The notes under the pieces: generated by a model
What the model saw: only the letters and a program-made list of their open reading frames with translations
Database searches by the model: none
Told to the model about the DNA's origin: nothing
In this document: positions 1 to 6,511 of the stretch, in pieces
Layout of the letters: each line of letters begins with the position of its first letter
Numbering within the stretch: position 1 is the stretch's first letter
NCBI GenBank assembly: GCA_964567085.1
Contig: CAZMKU010000056.1
Span: 1 to 11,239, forward strand
Length of the DNA stretch: 11,239 nucleotides
Direction of reading: 5' to 3'
Source of the DNA: SVTX01 sp964567085
Lineage (GTDB): Bacteria; Bacillota; Clostridia; Oscillospirales; CAG-272
Translations under genes and position numbers: made by a program

Positions 1-337
1 TAAAGCTGCCCGTAGCAACGAGACGGCAAATAACCTCAAGACCGCCGCCGCCAAGCTCCTTGCCGAAGCATTCCGCGGGAAGGACCTCCATAGTAGCGTC
101 CTCGATATTGGCGGAAACGTAATGAGTTTTAATGCCTGCGGCGCGAAGAAGCTCAAAATAATGCACCGAGGTTTCAAGATTTGCTCGGCCGATACCGTCG
201 ATCGTAAGACCAACCGCATTTTCACCCGGGTCAAACACTCCGTCCTTGCCCGTGCAATCGTCCTTGAATTTAAGAAGCACGTTGCCGTTTTCAAGCGAGT
301 AAACGTCCTTGGTTTTACCTGTATAAACCTTTTTCAT
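1..337 (-). CDS. purC: Phosphoribosylaminoimidazole-succinocarboxamide synthase (SAICAR synthetase), N-terminal part, cut by window edge
   Basis: Translating the minus strand from the ATG at 337 gives 112 open residues that run off the left edge. PurC joins CAIR and aspartate with ATP to make SAICAR in cytosolic de novo purine synthesis. Visible family blocks are GKTKDVY (residues 7-13), LKFKDDCTG (22-30, the ATP-binding beta strands), GIKTHYV (68-74) and LEVICR..ATGSF (100-112), which corresponds to the family's EVVVRN..AGS region. The form resembles the short clostridial PurC type of about 230 residues, so roughly half is seen. A run of glycines (96-99) sits before LEVICR and looks like a small loop insertion. 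The start is supported by GGAG (minus strand, 344-347) six bases upstream. The gene is divergent from the phosphoribosyltransferase-like gene at 586. Family assignment is from recalled motifs, not a search. Confidence 0.88.
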   Translation of the reverse strand, partial: MKKVYTGKTKDVYSLENGNVLLKFKDDCTGKDGVFDPGENAVGLTIDGIGRANLETSVHYFELLRAAGIKTHYVSANIEDATMEVLPAECFGKELGGGGLEVICRLVATGSF

Positions 338-395
338 AGCATTCTCCATTCCGCCGCCTGCAGCGGCACAAAATTCGAAATTTTTTGACACATAT

Positions 396-424
396 ATTTT
401 AACACTATTTTTTTGATTTGTACA
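396..424 (-). promoter_or_regulatory. Candidate promoter for purC
   Basis: On the minus strand TGTACA (419-424) is separated by 17 bases from TAAAAT (396-401), which is preceded by TGT, an extended -10 signature. Transcription would begin near 389 and leave a leader of about 50 bases before the purC ATG. The match to the -35 consensus is only 4 of 6. I see no recognisable purine riboswitch or PurR-box structure in the leader. Confidence 0.4.
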
Positions 425-523
425 GTACTTTAAAGAAAAAATTTTCACCAAATATTGATGGCTTATTTTTCGCAATACTGTATTTTGCCACAATAAATTA
501 TTGCAAAAATATATAAAATACCC

Positions 524-552
524 TTGTAAAAAACTTAATTTTGTTGTATAAT
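524..552 (+). promoter_or_regulatory. Sigma-A-type promoter for the phosphoribosyltransferase-like gene
   Basis: TTGTAA (524-529), a 17-base spacer and a perfect TATAAT (547-552) lie just ahead of the gene. The predicted start is near 559, giving a leader of about 27 bases that contains only the ribosome binding site AAGGAG (573-578). This placement also argues that the in-frame TTG at 541, inside the promoter, is not the translation start. Confidence 0.75.
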
Positions 553-585
553 ACTTGTATAAAAGTAAAATTAAGGAGCGATATT

Positions 586-1230
586 ATGCCGACAACCGAC
601 GTAACCAAATTCAAAACCAAGTATAATAACCTTTATCTGCGAGTAGCTAAGGGACACTTTGCTACCAATCACTCACACAGCAATTATTACATCGACGTTG
701 CCGCGCAAAAGACAAGACTCTCCGAGGCAAGCGCGGTTGCAAGCGAGCTTTGCCGCGCGTACAACTACACGACACAGATAATAGACACCATTCTTTGTCT
801 TGACGGCACGGAGGTTATAGGCACCTGCCTCGCTAACGAGCTTACGAAAAATAATTTTATGAATCTGAACGAGCATCAGACCATCTATATCGTGACCCCC
901 GAGATCACGGGCACCGCTCAGATCATGTTCAGAGATAATATCACTCCTATGATCCGCGGCAAGCACGTGCTTGTGCTTGCGGTCTCGATTTCCTCGGGAT
1001 ACACCGCGAAGCTCGCTATCGACGCCATCAACTATTACGGCGGCGAGGTGGTTGGGGTATCCGCAATATTCTCGACCACAAACGAGTGCGCAGGCTATCC
1101 CGTAAATTCGGTTTTCGACCCGAACGACCTCCCCGATTATTTCGCCCGTCCCTCTCACGAATGTCCCCTCTGCCGCAAAGGCGAGAGAATAGACGCGCTT
1201 ATGAATTGCCACGGGTACTCAAAGCTTTAA
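586..1230 (+). CDS. Phosphoribosyltransferase-fold protein (orotate phosphoribosyltransferase-like), PRPP loop without the acidic pair
   Basis: This is a 214-residue cytosolic protein. The ATG at 586 follows AAGGAG (573-578) by seven bases, which is preferred over the upstream TTG. The fold signature is the strand-loop GKHVLVLAVSISSGYTAK (residues 125-142). It occupies the place of the type I PRTase PRPP motif, usually VLVVDDVxxTGxT, followed by the usual helix and GGEVVGVSAIFS strand. The two acidic residues that normally contact the PRPP ribose are replaced by Ala-Val. A hood-like N-terminal block FATNHSHSNYYID (25-37) and a C-terminal CPLC pair (193-196) are also present. I recall OrotatePRT-like proteins of this form in gut Clostridia, so the altered loop may be typical of that subfamily. 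Enzyme activity is therefore uncertain; a nucleotide-sensing or regulatory role is possible. It is a single gene with its own promoter and terminator, divergent from purC. Confidence 0.7.
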   Translation: MPTTDVTKFKTKYNNLYLRVAKGHFATNHSHSNYYIDVAAQKTRLSEASAVASELCRAYNYTTQIIDTILCLDGTEVIGTCLANELTKNNFMNLNEHQTIYIVTPEITGTAQIMFRDNITPMIRGKHVLVLAVSISSGYTAKLAIDAINYYGGEVVGVSAIFSTTNECAGYPVNSVFDPNDLPDYFARPSHECPLCRKGERIDALMNCHGYSKL

Positions 1231-1239
1231 TAACACGAT

Positions 1240-1272
1240 ATTCCCTCCGCGCAAAATCGGAGGGAATTTTTT
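1240..1272 (+). terminator. Rho-independent terminator of the PRTase-like gene
   Basis: ATTCCCTCCG (1240-1249) pairs perfectly with CGGAGGGAAT (1258-1267) around an 8-base loop. It is followed by an unbroken run of T to 1272. It lies ten bases after the stop codon of the upstream gene. Confidence 0.9.
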
Positions 1273-1348
1273 GCCTTGAACAGCAGGGCTAACATAATTC
1301 ACCGCCCGATTTTATAAGCTATTTTGAGGGTAATGAGCCAAAAATCCA

Positions 1349-1377
1349 TTGACAAAGAAAGCCCCGTATGTTATAAT
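1349..1377 (+). promoter_or_regulatory. Consensus extended -10 promoter of the phosphodiester glycosidase gene
   Basis: A perfect TTGACA (1349-1354), a 17-base spacer and a perfect TATAAT (1372-1377) preceded by TGT make a fully consensus sigma-A promoter with an extended -10. Transcription should begin near 1384, giving a 67-base leader. The leader contains a small inverted repeat, TGCAAA (1393-1398) with TTTGCA (1417-1422), then AGGAGG at 1435-1440. The gene is probably expressed strongly unless a repressor acts on the leader. Confidence 0.88.
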
Positions 1378-1450
1378 GTTTATGGAAAATAATGCAAACG
1401 GTCGGTAATACTGCCATTTGCAAAATACGAATTCAGGAGGCCATAAGCTT

Positions 1451-3226
1451 ATGAAGAAGAAAATTCTTGCTCTCTGCATCCTTGGTATATTGATCTTAAA
1501 TATGCTTGTTGTTCCCGCTTCCGCAGCGGTAACAAATCCTTATGACACAACGAATACACCTGCCATCACCAACGTAAGCATAACGTCAAACAAGTTGCTT
1601 CAGAATGACGTTCAATATTTTACGTCTTCGGTTACATCAATTCCTAAGGGCACCGCGGATTTCACCCGCACATTTACAACCTACGGTGCGATAGGCGGCG
1701 AGAACACAAGAATGTTCGTTTACTCAATAGGTAACGATTCAAACACGGATTTCAAGACCAAGACCGTAAAGGCTATTATGCAGCAGTTTGCCGAAGATAA
1801 TCCCGATTGGATTCCCGTTGCGGCTATAAACGGCGACTTCTTTGATATAGAAACAAGCAGCACCTCAGGTATGGGCGAGCCCGAAAACGTAATGATCCAG
1901 ATGGGTAACGTGCTTAAGGGCCATTACCTTCAAGGAACCGCGGGCGCGGGCGTAATCGGCATCAAGTCCGACGATAGCGTTATATTCCACATTAACGGCT
2001 TTACTACGGGAACAACTTCTTACGCATACAAAACACACAGCACCTACGGAACAGCCTACAACCTCACGGTTATGGACTCGGACAAAGCAACGACGCTTGG
2101 TACGCACAGTCAGATCTATGAAAGCATACCCACCGCGTCAAGACCCACCTTCGTAACTCCCGACTCCGATGCTACAGACCTTACGGGATATACGGTTTAC
2201 GTCGTTAACTGCGACACGTACAGATACGCCTTCAGAGGCGGTAGCGGTCAGGTTGACTCCGAGGGAGACTACACCTACTTCTTCAGCGGCACGGTTGCAA
2301 GCACAAGAGCGGGTACTGCAAACGAAAAGCCCTCCTCAGGCCAGGTATATATAGCAGTTTCCTCCAGTCTTTCTACAACTCTCGCGGTTGGAACTTACGT
2401 AAAGCTTAATACGGCTATCACTCAACCCGATTGGAAGGACGTTCAGAACGCAGTCGGCTTCAAGCAGGCAGTTCTCGTTAACGGCGATTCGGAGTTCGTT
2501 AAGGGCTTATCCGCAAGCTCTACTGCGACTACACAAGTTGCCGATATGTCCTACTCCTACTGCCAGAAGCACAGAACCGCTATCGGCTTTAAGGAGGACG
2601 GAACTCCCGTATTCCTCGTAATAGACTATTCAGGCAATTCTTACGGCGCGTCCTACTATGAGATCGCGGAGCAGCTCAAGGCTCTCGGCTGCGTGAACGG
2701 CTTCGTTCTCGACGGCGGCGGCTCCTCGACTATGATAATCAGAAATGACGACGGCACTTACACTAACGCTTTCATAGGTGAAGGCACGAACGGCAGAAGC
2801 GTTGGTAACGCGATCATTCTTGCAGTTCCTGCCAGCGGAACGGTAACTCCTACGCCCGACACCGACGTTACAACCGACGAGACCACGGAGCAGCCCACGG
2901 AAGCCGCTACAACGGAAGAGCCTACCACCGACGCTCCAACGGATGAGACAACCACAGAGCCTATTACGGACGAACCGACTACCGAGACGGGAGAAGACCC
3001 CTCCACGGGAGTCGAGGAGGAGTCCTCAACGGTGAACGAGGAAACGCTCTCGGAGGAGGAAACCACCACGGAGCCCGAGGAAACAACTCCTATCGAGACC
3101 GATGCCGATATTGATGAGCCTCTCGGCGGATGCGGCTCGAGCATTGGCTTGCCCGTTATCACAACCATAGCGATAAGCGGCGGAGCGTTTGCCCTGACAC
3201 GTAAAAAGAAACGAAGAAAAAAATAA
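1451..3226 (+). CDS. Secreted phosphodiester glycosidase (NAGPA-domain) protein with Thr/Glu linker and C-terminal anchor
   Basis: This 591-residue exported protein starts at the ATG ten bases after AGGAGG (1435-1440); the in-frame TTG at 1418 lies upstream of that site. A signal peptide occupies residues 1 to about 26 (MKKK, hydrophobic stretch, ASA cleavage site). The body to about 460 matches the NAGPA/DUF2233 phosphodiester glycosidase family. It carries NGDFFD (127-132), HRTAIGF (374-380) and the active-site DGGGSST (421-427). Members of this family remove sugars from phosphodiester-linked glycans, for example uncovering sugar-phosphate groups. Residues 465-555 are a Thr/Glu/Pro linker of the kind that spans the cell wall. 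The end is GGCGSS (559-564), a hydrophobic stretch (566-583) and RKKKRRKK (584-591). This has the layout of a sorting signal but no LPXTG. It is probably surface-held. The true substrate is unknown; a polymer of the cell wall is one possibility. Confidence 0.85.
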   Translation: MKKKILALCILGILILNMLVVPASAAVTNPYDTTNTPAITNVSITSNKLLQNDVQYFTSSVTSIPKGTADFTRTFTTYGAIGGENTRMFVYSIGNDSNTDFKTKTVKAIMQQFAEDNPDWIPVAAINGDFFDIETSSTSGMGEPENVMIQMGNVLKGHYLQGTAGAGVIGIKSDDSVIFHINGFTTGTTSYAYKTHSTYGTAYNLTVMDSDKATTLGTHSQIYESIPTASRPTFVTPDSDATDLTGYTVYVVNCDTYRYAFRGGSGQVDSEGDYTYFFSGTVASTRAGTANEKPSSGQVYIAVSSSLSTTLAVGTYVKLNTAITQPDWKDVQNAVGFKQAVLVNGDSEFVKGLSASSTATTQVADMSYSYCQKHRTAIGFKEDGTPVFLVIDYSGNSYGASYYEIAEQLKALGCVNGFVLDGGGSSTMIIRNDDGTYTNAFIGEGTNGRSVGNAIILAVPASGTVTPTPDTDVTTDETTEQPTEAATTEEPTTDAPTDETTTEPITDEPTTETGEDPSTGVEEESSTVNEETLSEEETTTEPEETTPIETDADIDEPLGGCGSSIGLPVITTIAISGGAFALTRKKKRRKK

Positions 3227-3237
3227 TTCAGCAAAAC

Positions 3238-3297
3238 AAAAATTAAGTCGGTATGCGCAATGTCCTTGAGGACACTGCGCATACCGACTTGATTTTT
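3238..3297. terminator. Long bidirectional hairpin terminator
   Basis: Arms of 28 bases (3238-3265 and 3270-3297) pair around a TTGA loop. There is one A/C mismatch inside and one G/T pair where the AT-rich flank begins. The core GTCGGTATGCGCA pairs perfectly. A run of T follows the stem on the plus strand (3293-3297), and the A-rich left flank gives T runs on the minus strand. It can therefore end transcripts from both sides. It lies 11 bases after the glycosidase stop codon, and three bases separate its right arm from the stop of the minus-strand small ORF (3301-3468). Confidence 0.85.
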
Positions 3298-3300
3298 CGC

Positions 3301-3468
3301 TTATTTTTCGGGAAACTCGGGCGGAAAATCCTTTCGCATTTCAGTATGAGCGCGGTTTGGAACGGGCGGATCGTTTACTATCGGAAACTCGGGATCCTCG
3401 ACGTTCCTTCCCTTCGTTTGCGGCATCTCATAAAATTTCTTTTTTCTCTCGGGTGCTTTCTTGTCCAT
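3301..3468 (-). CDS. Small proline-rich, charged hypothetical protein (55 aa)
   Basis: An open frame of 55 codons plus TAA fills an otherwise empty stretch. The ATG at 3468 is preceded on the minus strand by AAAGGA (3479-3484) ten bases away. The product begins MDKKAPERKKKFYEM and is basic at its N-terminus. It then becomes rich in Pro, Asp and Glu, with PEFP occurring at residues 26-29 and again at 50-53. It has no signal peptide or membrane segment and no motif I recognise. The codon choice (GAG, CCC, CCG, AAG) resembles the neighbouring real genes. The stop abuts a terminator that works in this direction. These facts support a real gene, but the length alone does not. It is divergent from the metalloprotease gene and convergent with the glycosidase gene. 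Confidence 0.55.
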   Translation of the reverse strand: MDKKAPERKKKFYEMPQTKGRNVEDPEFPIVNDPPVPNRAHTEMRKDFPPEFPEK

Positions 3469-3533
3469 TTCTCAAAAATCCTTTCAGAATTCAGGATACT
3501 ATCCCGATATTATTTTCCGCAATAAATATAAAA

Positions 3534-3562
3534 ATTATGCCATATTGACTTTATTTTAAAAA
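3534..3562 (-). promoter_or_regulatory. Possible promoter for the 55-aa ORF
   Basis: On the minus strand CATAAT (3534-3539) is preceded by TGG, an extended -10 form. The -35 position 17 bases further on is AT-rich and poor (about TTTTTA). A start near 3527 would leave a leader of about 60 bases. It is back-to-back with, and partly overlaps, the stronger plus-strand promoter at 3545-3573, so the two could compete. Confidence 0.3.
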
Positions 3563-3573
3563 AGTGATATAAT
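3545..3573 (+). promoter_or_regulatory. Extended -10 promoter of the M6 metalloprotease gene
   Basis: TTGACT (3545-3550), a 17-base spacer and a perfect TATAAT (3568-3573) preceded by TGA form a near-consensus promoter. Transcription would start near 3580. The 24-base leader carries AGGAGG (3590-3595), eight bases before the ATG. Confidence 0.85.
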
Positions 3574-3603
3574 TATGCTGTATTAACACAGGAGGTACTA
3601 CAT

Positions 3604-5781
3604 ATGAAAAATAAAATCATTGCAATAATATATCTTTTATGCATAGTTTTCTCTTTACCCGCCTGCAATCGTTCCTCCAACCCCGAAGACAGTATAAGCA
3701 AAGAGGAAATTTCTACTCTTTCAGAACGGCCTGAAGGTGAAATTACCACGGAGGAGACTACCGAGGAGGAGTCTGCGACAGAAGAAGCCACTACGCAGGA
3801 TGACGATCTCGACGTCGGGCTTTATTGGTCAAATACGCTTCTCAAAGCAAGCTCAAGCATGTGGAAAAATGCAAATAAAAAGCCCCTTTACACCGATGAC
3901 GTCATTTGGGAACCGGGCTACACCAATATTAAATACATTAAAATAAAAAACAATAGCGATTTCGCCATTCTGTGGAATTTGAGCATACAAGCGAGCGGAG
4001 CTATTCCCGAGCTTGCCGAGGTGATTGACGTTTACTATATCAATCCCGTATCAGAAGCTATCGAAACGCTTGAGGGTCTGACGAATGAAGGTCTGCTCTG
4101 CAACGTAATATTCGATCGCAAATCTACAAGCGGAGTTCTTCTCCCCGCAGCAGAGACCGACGGCGAATATCCCGCGGGAGAGGTAATTCTCGCAATCGCG
4201 CTTCATATGCGCGAGGATGCGAGCAACAAATACCAGAATCTGTCCCTTGGAGACGACGTCACCGTTAGTCTGATAACAACACAATTCTATCCCGACAACG
4301 ATGCTTTCGGTGATGATCATGGCAACGACGGCTCGACAACCGAGGATTCCACGGCGGAAGAGCCTGCGACCGAGGAGACGAGTGACGAAGAAACAAGCGC
4401 AGATGAGGCTACGACCGAGGAGACGAGTGACGAAGAAACAAGCGCAGAGGAGACCACGACCGAGGAGACTACGACCGAAACGGAATCAACGCCAACGGCA
4501 AAGAGAACGCATTTTACCGATTCCCTTTCCACCAACGGGCCCATGACTGATTGGTGTCTGCCGTCCACGGGCACGCCAAAGGTTCTGGTCATTCCCGTCA
4601 ACCTCGACCCCCTCAAAGCAACAAACGATCTTTTGAGCTATATAGATATCGCCTTCAACGGATCTCAGGCACAGACGGGCTGGTACAGTGTTGCGGAATA
4701 CTATTACATTTCTTCCTACGGCAAGCTTGAGCTCGATTTCGTAGTGCTTGACGAGTGGTTCACTCCCGATTACAGCGCAAGCTTCTACGACACTTATTAC
4801 GACGAAGAGAGCGGCTACTACGGATCTACTCTCATTCTCGACGAGGCGCTTGCTTATTACGACGATATAATTGATTTTTCCGAATTCGACTCCAATAATG
4901 ACGAGATAATCGACGCTATCTGGCTTATTTACAATTACAACGTTAACTATGACGACGAGTCCTCGGACTTCTGGGCTTACGTTTACCAGACGCCCTCCGA
5001 GGTTGAGGTTGACGGCGTATACGCCTCCTATTACGCCTTTGCGGGCACGGACTTTATGTTTGAGACCGACGTTGATTATCCCAACGATGATATCATAATC
5101 GACGCGCACACCTACGTACACGAAACGGGTCACCTTATGGGGCTTGACGACTACTACGACTACGATCCCGAGATCGGAGCGGAGGGCGGCTTCTACTGGG
5201 CGGATATGATGGACGCAAATATTGGCGACCACTCATCAATCAACAAGCTGCTGCTCGGCTGGATAGACCCCATAATCGTCAGCGGCGAGGGCACTATTAA
5301 CATAGACCTTAATTCCTTTACCGAAACAGGCGACGTTCTGCTTATCGCAAATCACGACGTTACGTCCATTTACGACGAATATATTCTCATCGAATTCTAC
5401 ACGCCGACGCTTCTGAATGAAAACGATATGCCGATATACCCGAATTACTACGACGACGAGGTCTACGGCATAAGAGTTCTGCATATCGATGCCCACGTAT
5501 TTATCAATGAATTCGGAAAAATAGATTTCAACAACGGCGAGAGCTACTCGACGGGCTTCTTATACGACAATTCAGACGAGGATAAGCTTTTCGCAGATAC
5601 TCTCTACTGCGAGCTGTACGAGGAATACGCGACTATTGATATTCTCTTCACTCCCGATAGCGCAAGCTTCTCTGACAAATACGGAAGCTATAAATATCAC
5701 GACGGAACCTCCCTCGGCTTCAGCTTTACCGTAAACTCCATGACGAAAACAAAAGCAAATCTAACGATCACGCTCAAATAA
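3604..5781 (+). CDS. Surface lipoprotein with TasA/camelysin-like domain and M6-type zinc metalloprotease domain
   Basis: This 725-residue protein starts at the ATG after AGGAGG. A lipoprotein signal peptide ends in the lipobox LPAC, so Cys21 should be lipidated. Residues 40-66 are a Thr/Glu spacer. Residues 70-232 (WEPGYTNIKYIKIKNNSDF at 102-120) resemble the TasA/camelysin beta-sandwich of biofilm-fibre proteins. A second acidic linker (244-298) contains a 15-residue repeat. From about 320 onward is an M6 (immune inhibitor A-like) peptidase domain. It shows VAEYYYISSYGKLELD (363-378), a calcium-loop-like DSNNDEIID (429-437) and HETGHLMGLDD (506-516). His506, His510 and Asp515 are likely zinc ligands and Glu507 the base. 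ADMMDANIGDHSSINKLLLGW (533-553) covers the Met region. All catalytic residues are present. It is a single-gene unit closed by the terminator at 5789. The substrate is unknown; the N-terminal domain assignment is less sure than the protease. Confidence 0.85.
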   Translation: MKNKIIAIIYLLCIVFSLPACNRSSNPEDSISKEEISTLSERPEGEITTEETTEEESATEEATTQDDDLDVGLYWSNTLLKASSSMWKNANKKPLYTDDVIWEPGYTNIKYIKIKNNSDFAILWNLSIQASGAIPELAEVIDVYYINPVSEAIETLEGLTNEGLLCNVIFDRKSTSGVLLPAAETDGEYPAGEVILAIALHMREDASNKYQNLSLGDDVTVSLITTQFYPDNDAFGDDHGNDGSTTEDSTAEEPATEETSDEETSADEATTEETSDEETSAEETTTEETTTETESTPTAKRTHFTDSLSTNGPMTDWCLPSTGTPKVLVIPVNLDPLKATNDLLSYIDIAFNGSQAQTGWYSVAEYYYISSYGKLELDFVVLDEWFTPDYSASFYDTYYDEESGYYGSTLILDEALAYYDDIIDFSEFDSNNDEIIDAIWLIYNYNVNYDDESSDFWAYVYQTPSEVEVDGVYASYYAFAGTDFMFETDVDYPNDDIIIDAHTYVHETGHLMGLDDYYDYDPEIGAEGGFYWADMMDANIGDHSSINKLLLGWIDPIIVSGEGTINIDLNSFTETGDVLLIANHDVTSIYDEYILIEFYTPTLLNENDMPIYPNYYDDEVYGIRVLHIDAHVFINEFGKIDFNNGESYSTGFLYDNSDEDKLFADTLYCELYEEYATIDILFTPDSASFSDKYGSYKYHDGTSLGFSFTVNSMTKTKANLTITLK
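4367..4468 (+). repeat. 45-bp tandem repeat coding for the acidic linker
   Basis: Two copies (4367-4411 and 4412-4456) share their first 37 bases exactly and differ only near the end. A third partial copy follows (4457-4468). Each encodes the 15-residue unit T-E-E-T-S-D-E-E-T-S-A-(D/E)-E-(A/T)-T. The unit length is a multiple of three, so gain or loss of copies keeps the frame. It probably sets linker length by slippage or recombination. Confidence 0.85.
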
Positions 5782-5784
5782 ACG

Positions 5785-5822
5785 AAAAGCGCCTGTGACG
5801 AGATCCGTCACAGGCGCGCTCT
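5785..5822. terminator. Bidirectional terminator between the convergent metalloprotease gene and ntp operon
   Basis: GCGCCTGTGACG (5789-5800) pairs perfectly with CGTCACAGGCGC (5806-5817) around a 5-base loop. On the minus strand the stem is followed by TTTT (complement of 5785-5788). On the plus strand a weaker T-rich CTCTTTATT follows. It lies five bases beyond the ntpE stop, so the ntp transcript appears to end after ntpE. Confidence 0.85.
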
Positions 5823-6497
5823 TTATTGAATTTTACCCTCAAAAAGCATTTTGGAGATCTCTTCCCCTGCTTCTCTTTTGATGTTCTCCATAATAGCCTC
5901 GATGGACGCGTCGATCTTCATATCCCCCGCCTCCAGAATGAAGCCTCCCTTGACCGACACGGTCTTGCTCGACAAAACAACCTTATCAAGCACACTCGCG
6001 GGAATTTTTCCCACAGTCGCGCGTCGCAAGCACGCGATTATCTTCTCACCGTGAGCATCCCTGTCCCTTTTTCTTAAAACAAGCACGTACTGCTCAGGAG
6101 AAATATCCTCGCCGTGAAGCTCAAAATGCTTTTTTTCATAAGCCAACTGACTGAACATTACGTTTGCCAGAAGCCCCGCCATAAAGCTTATGTATTTTTC
6201 GTCCTTAAGAGAAACTATTTCATTTGCCGCCGCATCAACGACGCGTGAGATCATATTGCTTTTATGCTTATGAATAATAGCATTATAATCGTTCTCCGCC
6301 CTCGTTCGCGCGGAATTTTTTATTGCTTCCGCCTGACTCATAGCGGATTCGAAGATCTCCTTGTGAGCATCTTCCTTTTTCATTTCATATTCCGCCTGAA
6401 GCTTCGCGATCCTATCGTTTGCATCGGAAATTATTTCGTTAGCAGTCGCGTTGGCATCGTCTGTAATTTTTGCCGTCAATTTATCAAATCCCGTCAT
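5823..6497 (-). CDS. ntpE: V-type ATP synthase subunit E (peripheral stalk)
   Basis: This is a 224-residue cytosolic protein. Subunit E pairs with the G-type subunit to form the peripheral stalk that holds the catalytic head of a V/A-type ATPase against rotation. The N-terminal half (residues 1-90) is a charged, Ala-rich coiled coil. The C-terminal half is the globular head-binding domain with GGFILEAGDMKIDASIEAIME and the closing EISKMLFEGKI, both typical of the family. The length is close to the usual 190-220. The ATG is preceded by GGAGG (minus strand, 6503-6507) five bases away. It lies 14 bases after the ntpI stop, so it is co-transcribed. It is the last gene of the operon; ntpC, G, A, B and D, which usually follow, are not here. 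Confidence 0.93.
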   Translation of the reverse strand: MTGFDKLTAKITDDANATANEIISDANDRIAKLQAEYEMKKEDAHKEIFESAMSQAEAIKNSARTRAENDYNAIIHKHKSNMISRVVDAAANEIVSLKDEKYISFMAGLLANVMFSQLAYEKKHFELHGEDISPEQYVLVLRKRDRDAHGEKIIACLRRATVGKIPASVLDKVVLSSKTVSVKGGFILEAGDMKIDASIEAIMENIKREAGEEISKMLFEGKIQ

Positions 6498-6511
6498 AAC
6501 TGCCTCCGTTT

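Noticed and set aside
385..413. Plus-strand TTGACA at 385-390 as a promoter
   Set aside because: No acceptable -10 box at 16-18 bases; only a run of T.
541..585. Earlier TTG start for the PRTase-like gene
   Set aside because: It lies in the promoter (TATAAT 547-552) and upstream of AAGGAG; the ATG at 586 is the supported start.
673..1212. Minus-strand open frame of 179 codons
   Set aside because: Antisense to the PRTase-like gene, which has a promoter, ribosome site and terminator; no recognisable protein.
1418..1450. Earlier TTG start for the glycosidase gene
   Set aside because: It is upstream of AGGAGG and would put charged residues before the signal peptide.
2758..3282. Minus-strand Ser/Val-rich open frame (174 codons)
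   Set aside because: It is the reverse reading of the Thr/Glu linker and runs through the terminator hairpin.
3309..3494. Short direct repeats (GGAAACTCGGG and AAAATCCTTTC) as traces of a mobile element
   Set aside because: The first pair is explained by the two PEFP codon sets in the 55-codon ORF, the second is short and imperfect, and no terminal repeats or transposase are present.
4486..5232. Long open frame on the minus strand (248 codons) opposite the metalloprotease
   Set aside because: It lies fully antisense to a gene with an intact catalytic motif, has Val-rich low-information content and no ribosome site; it is a by-product of Tyr/Asp-rich codons.
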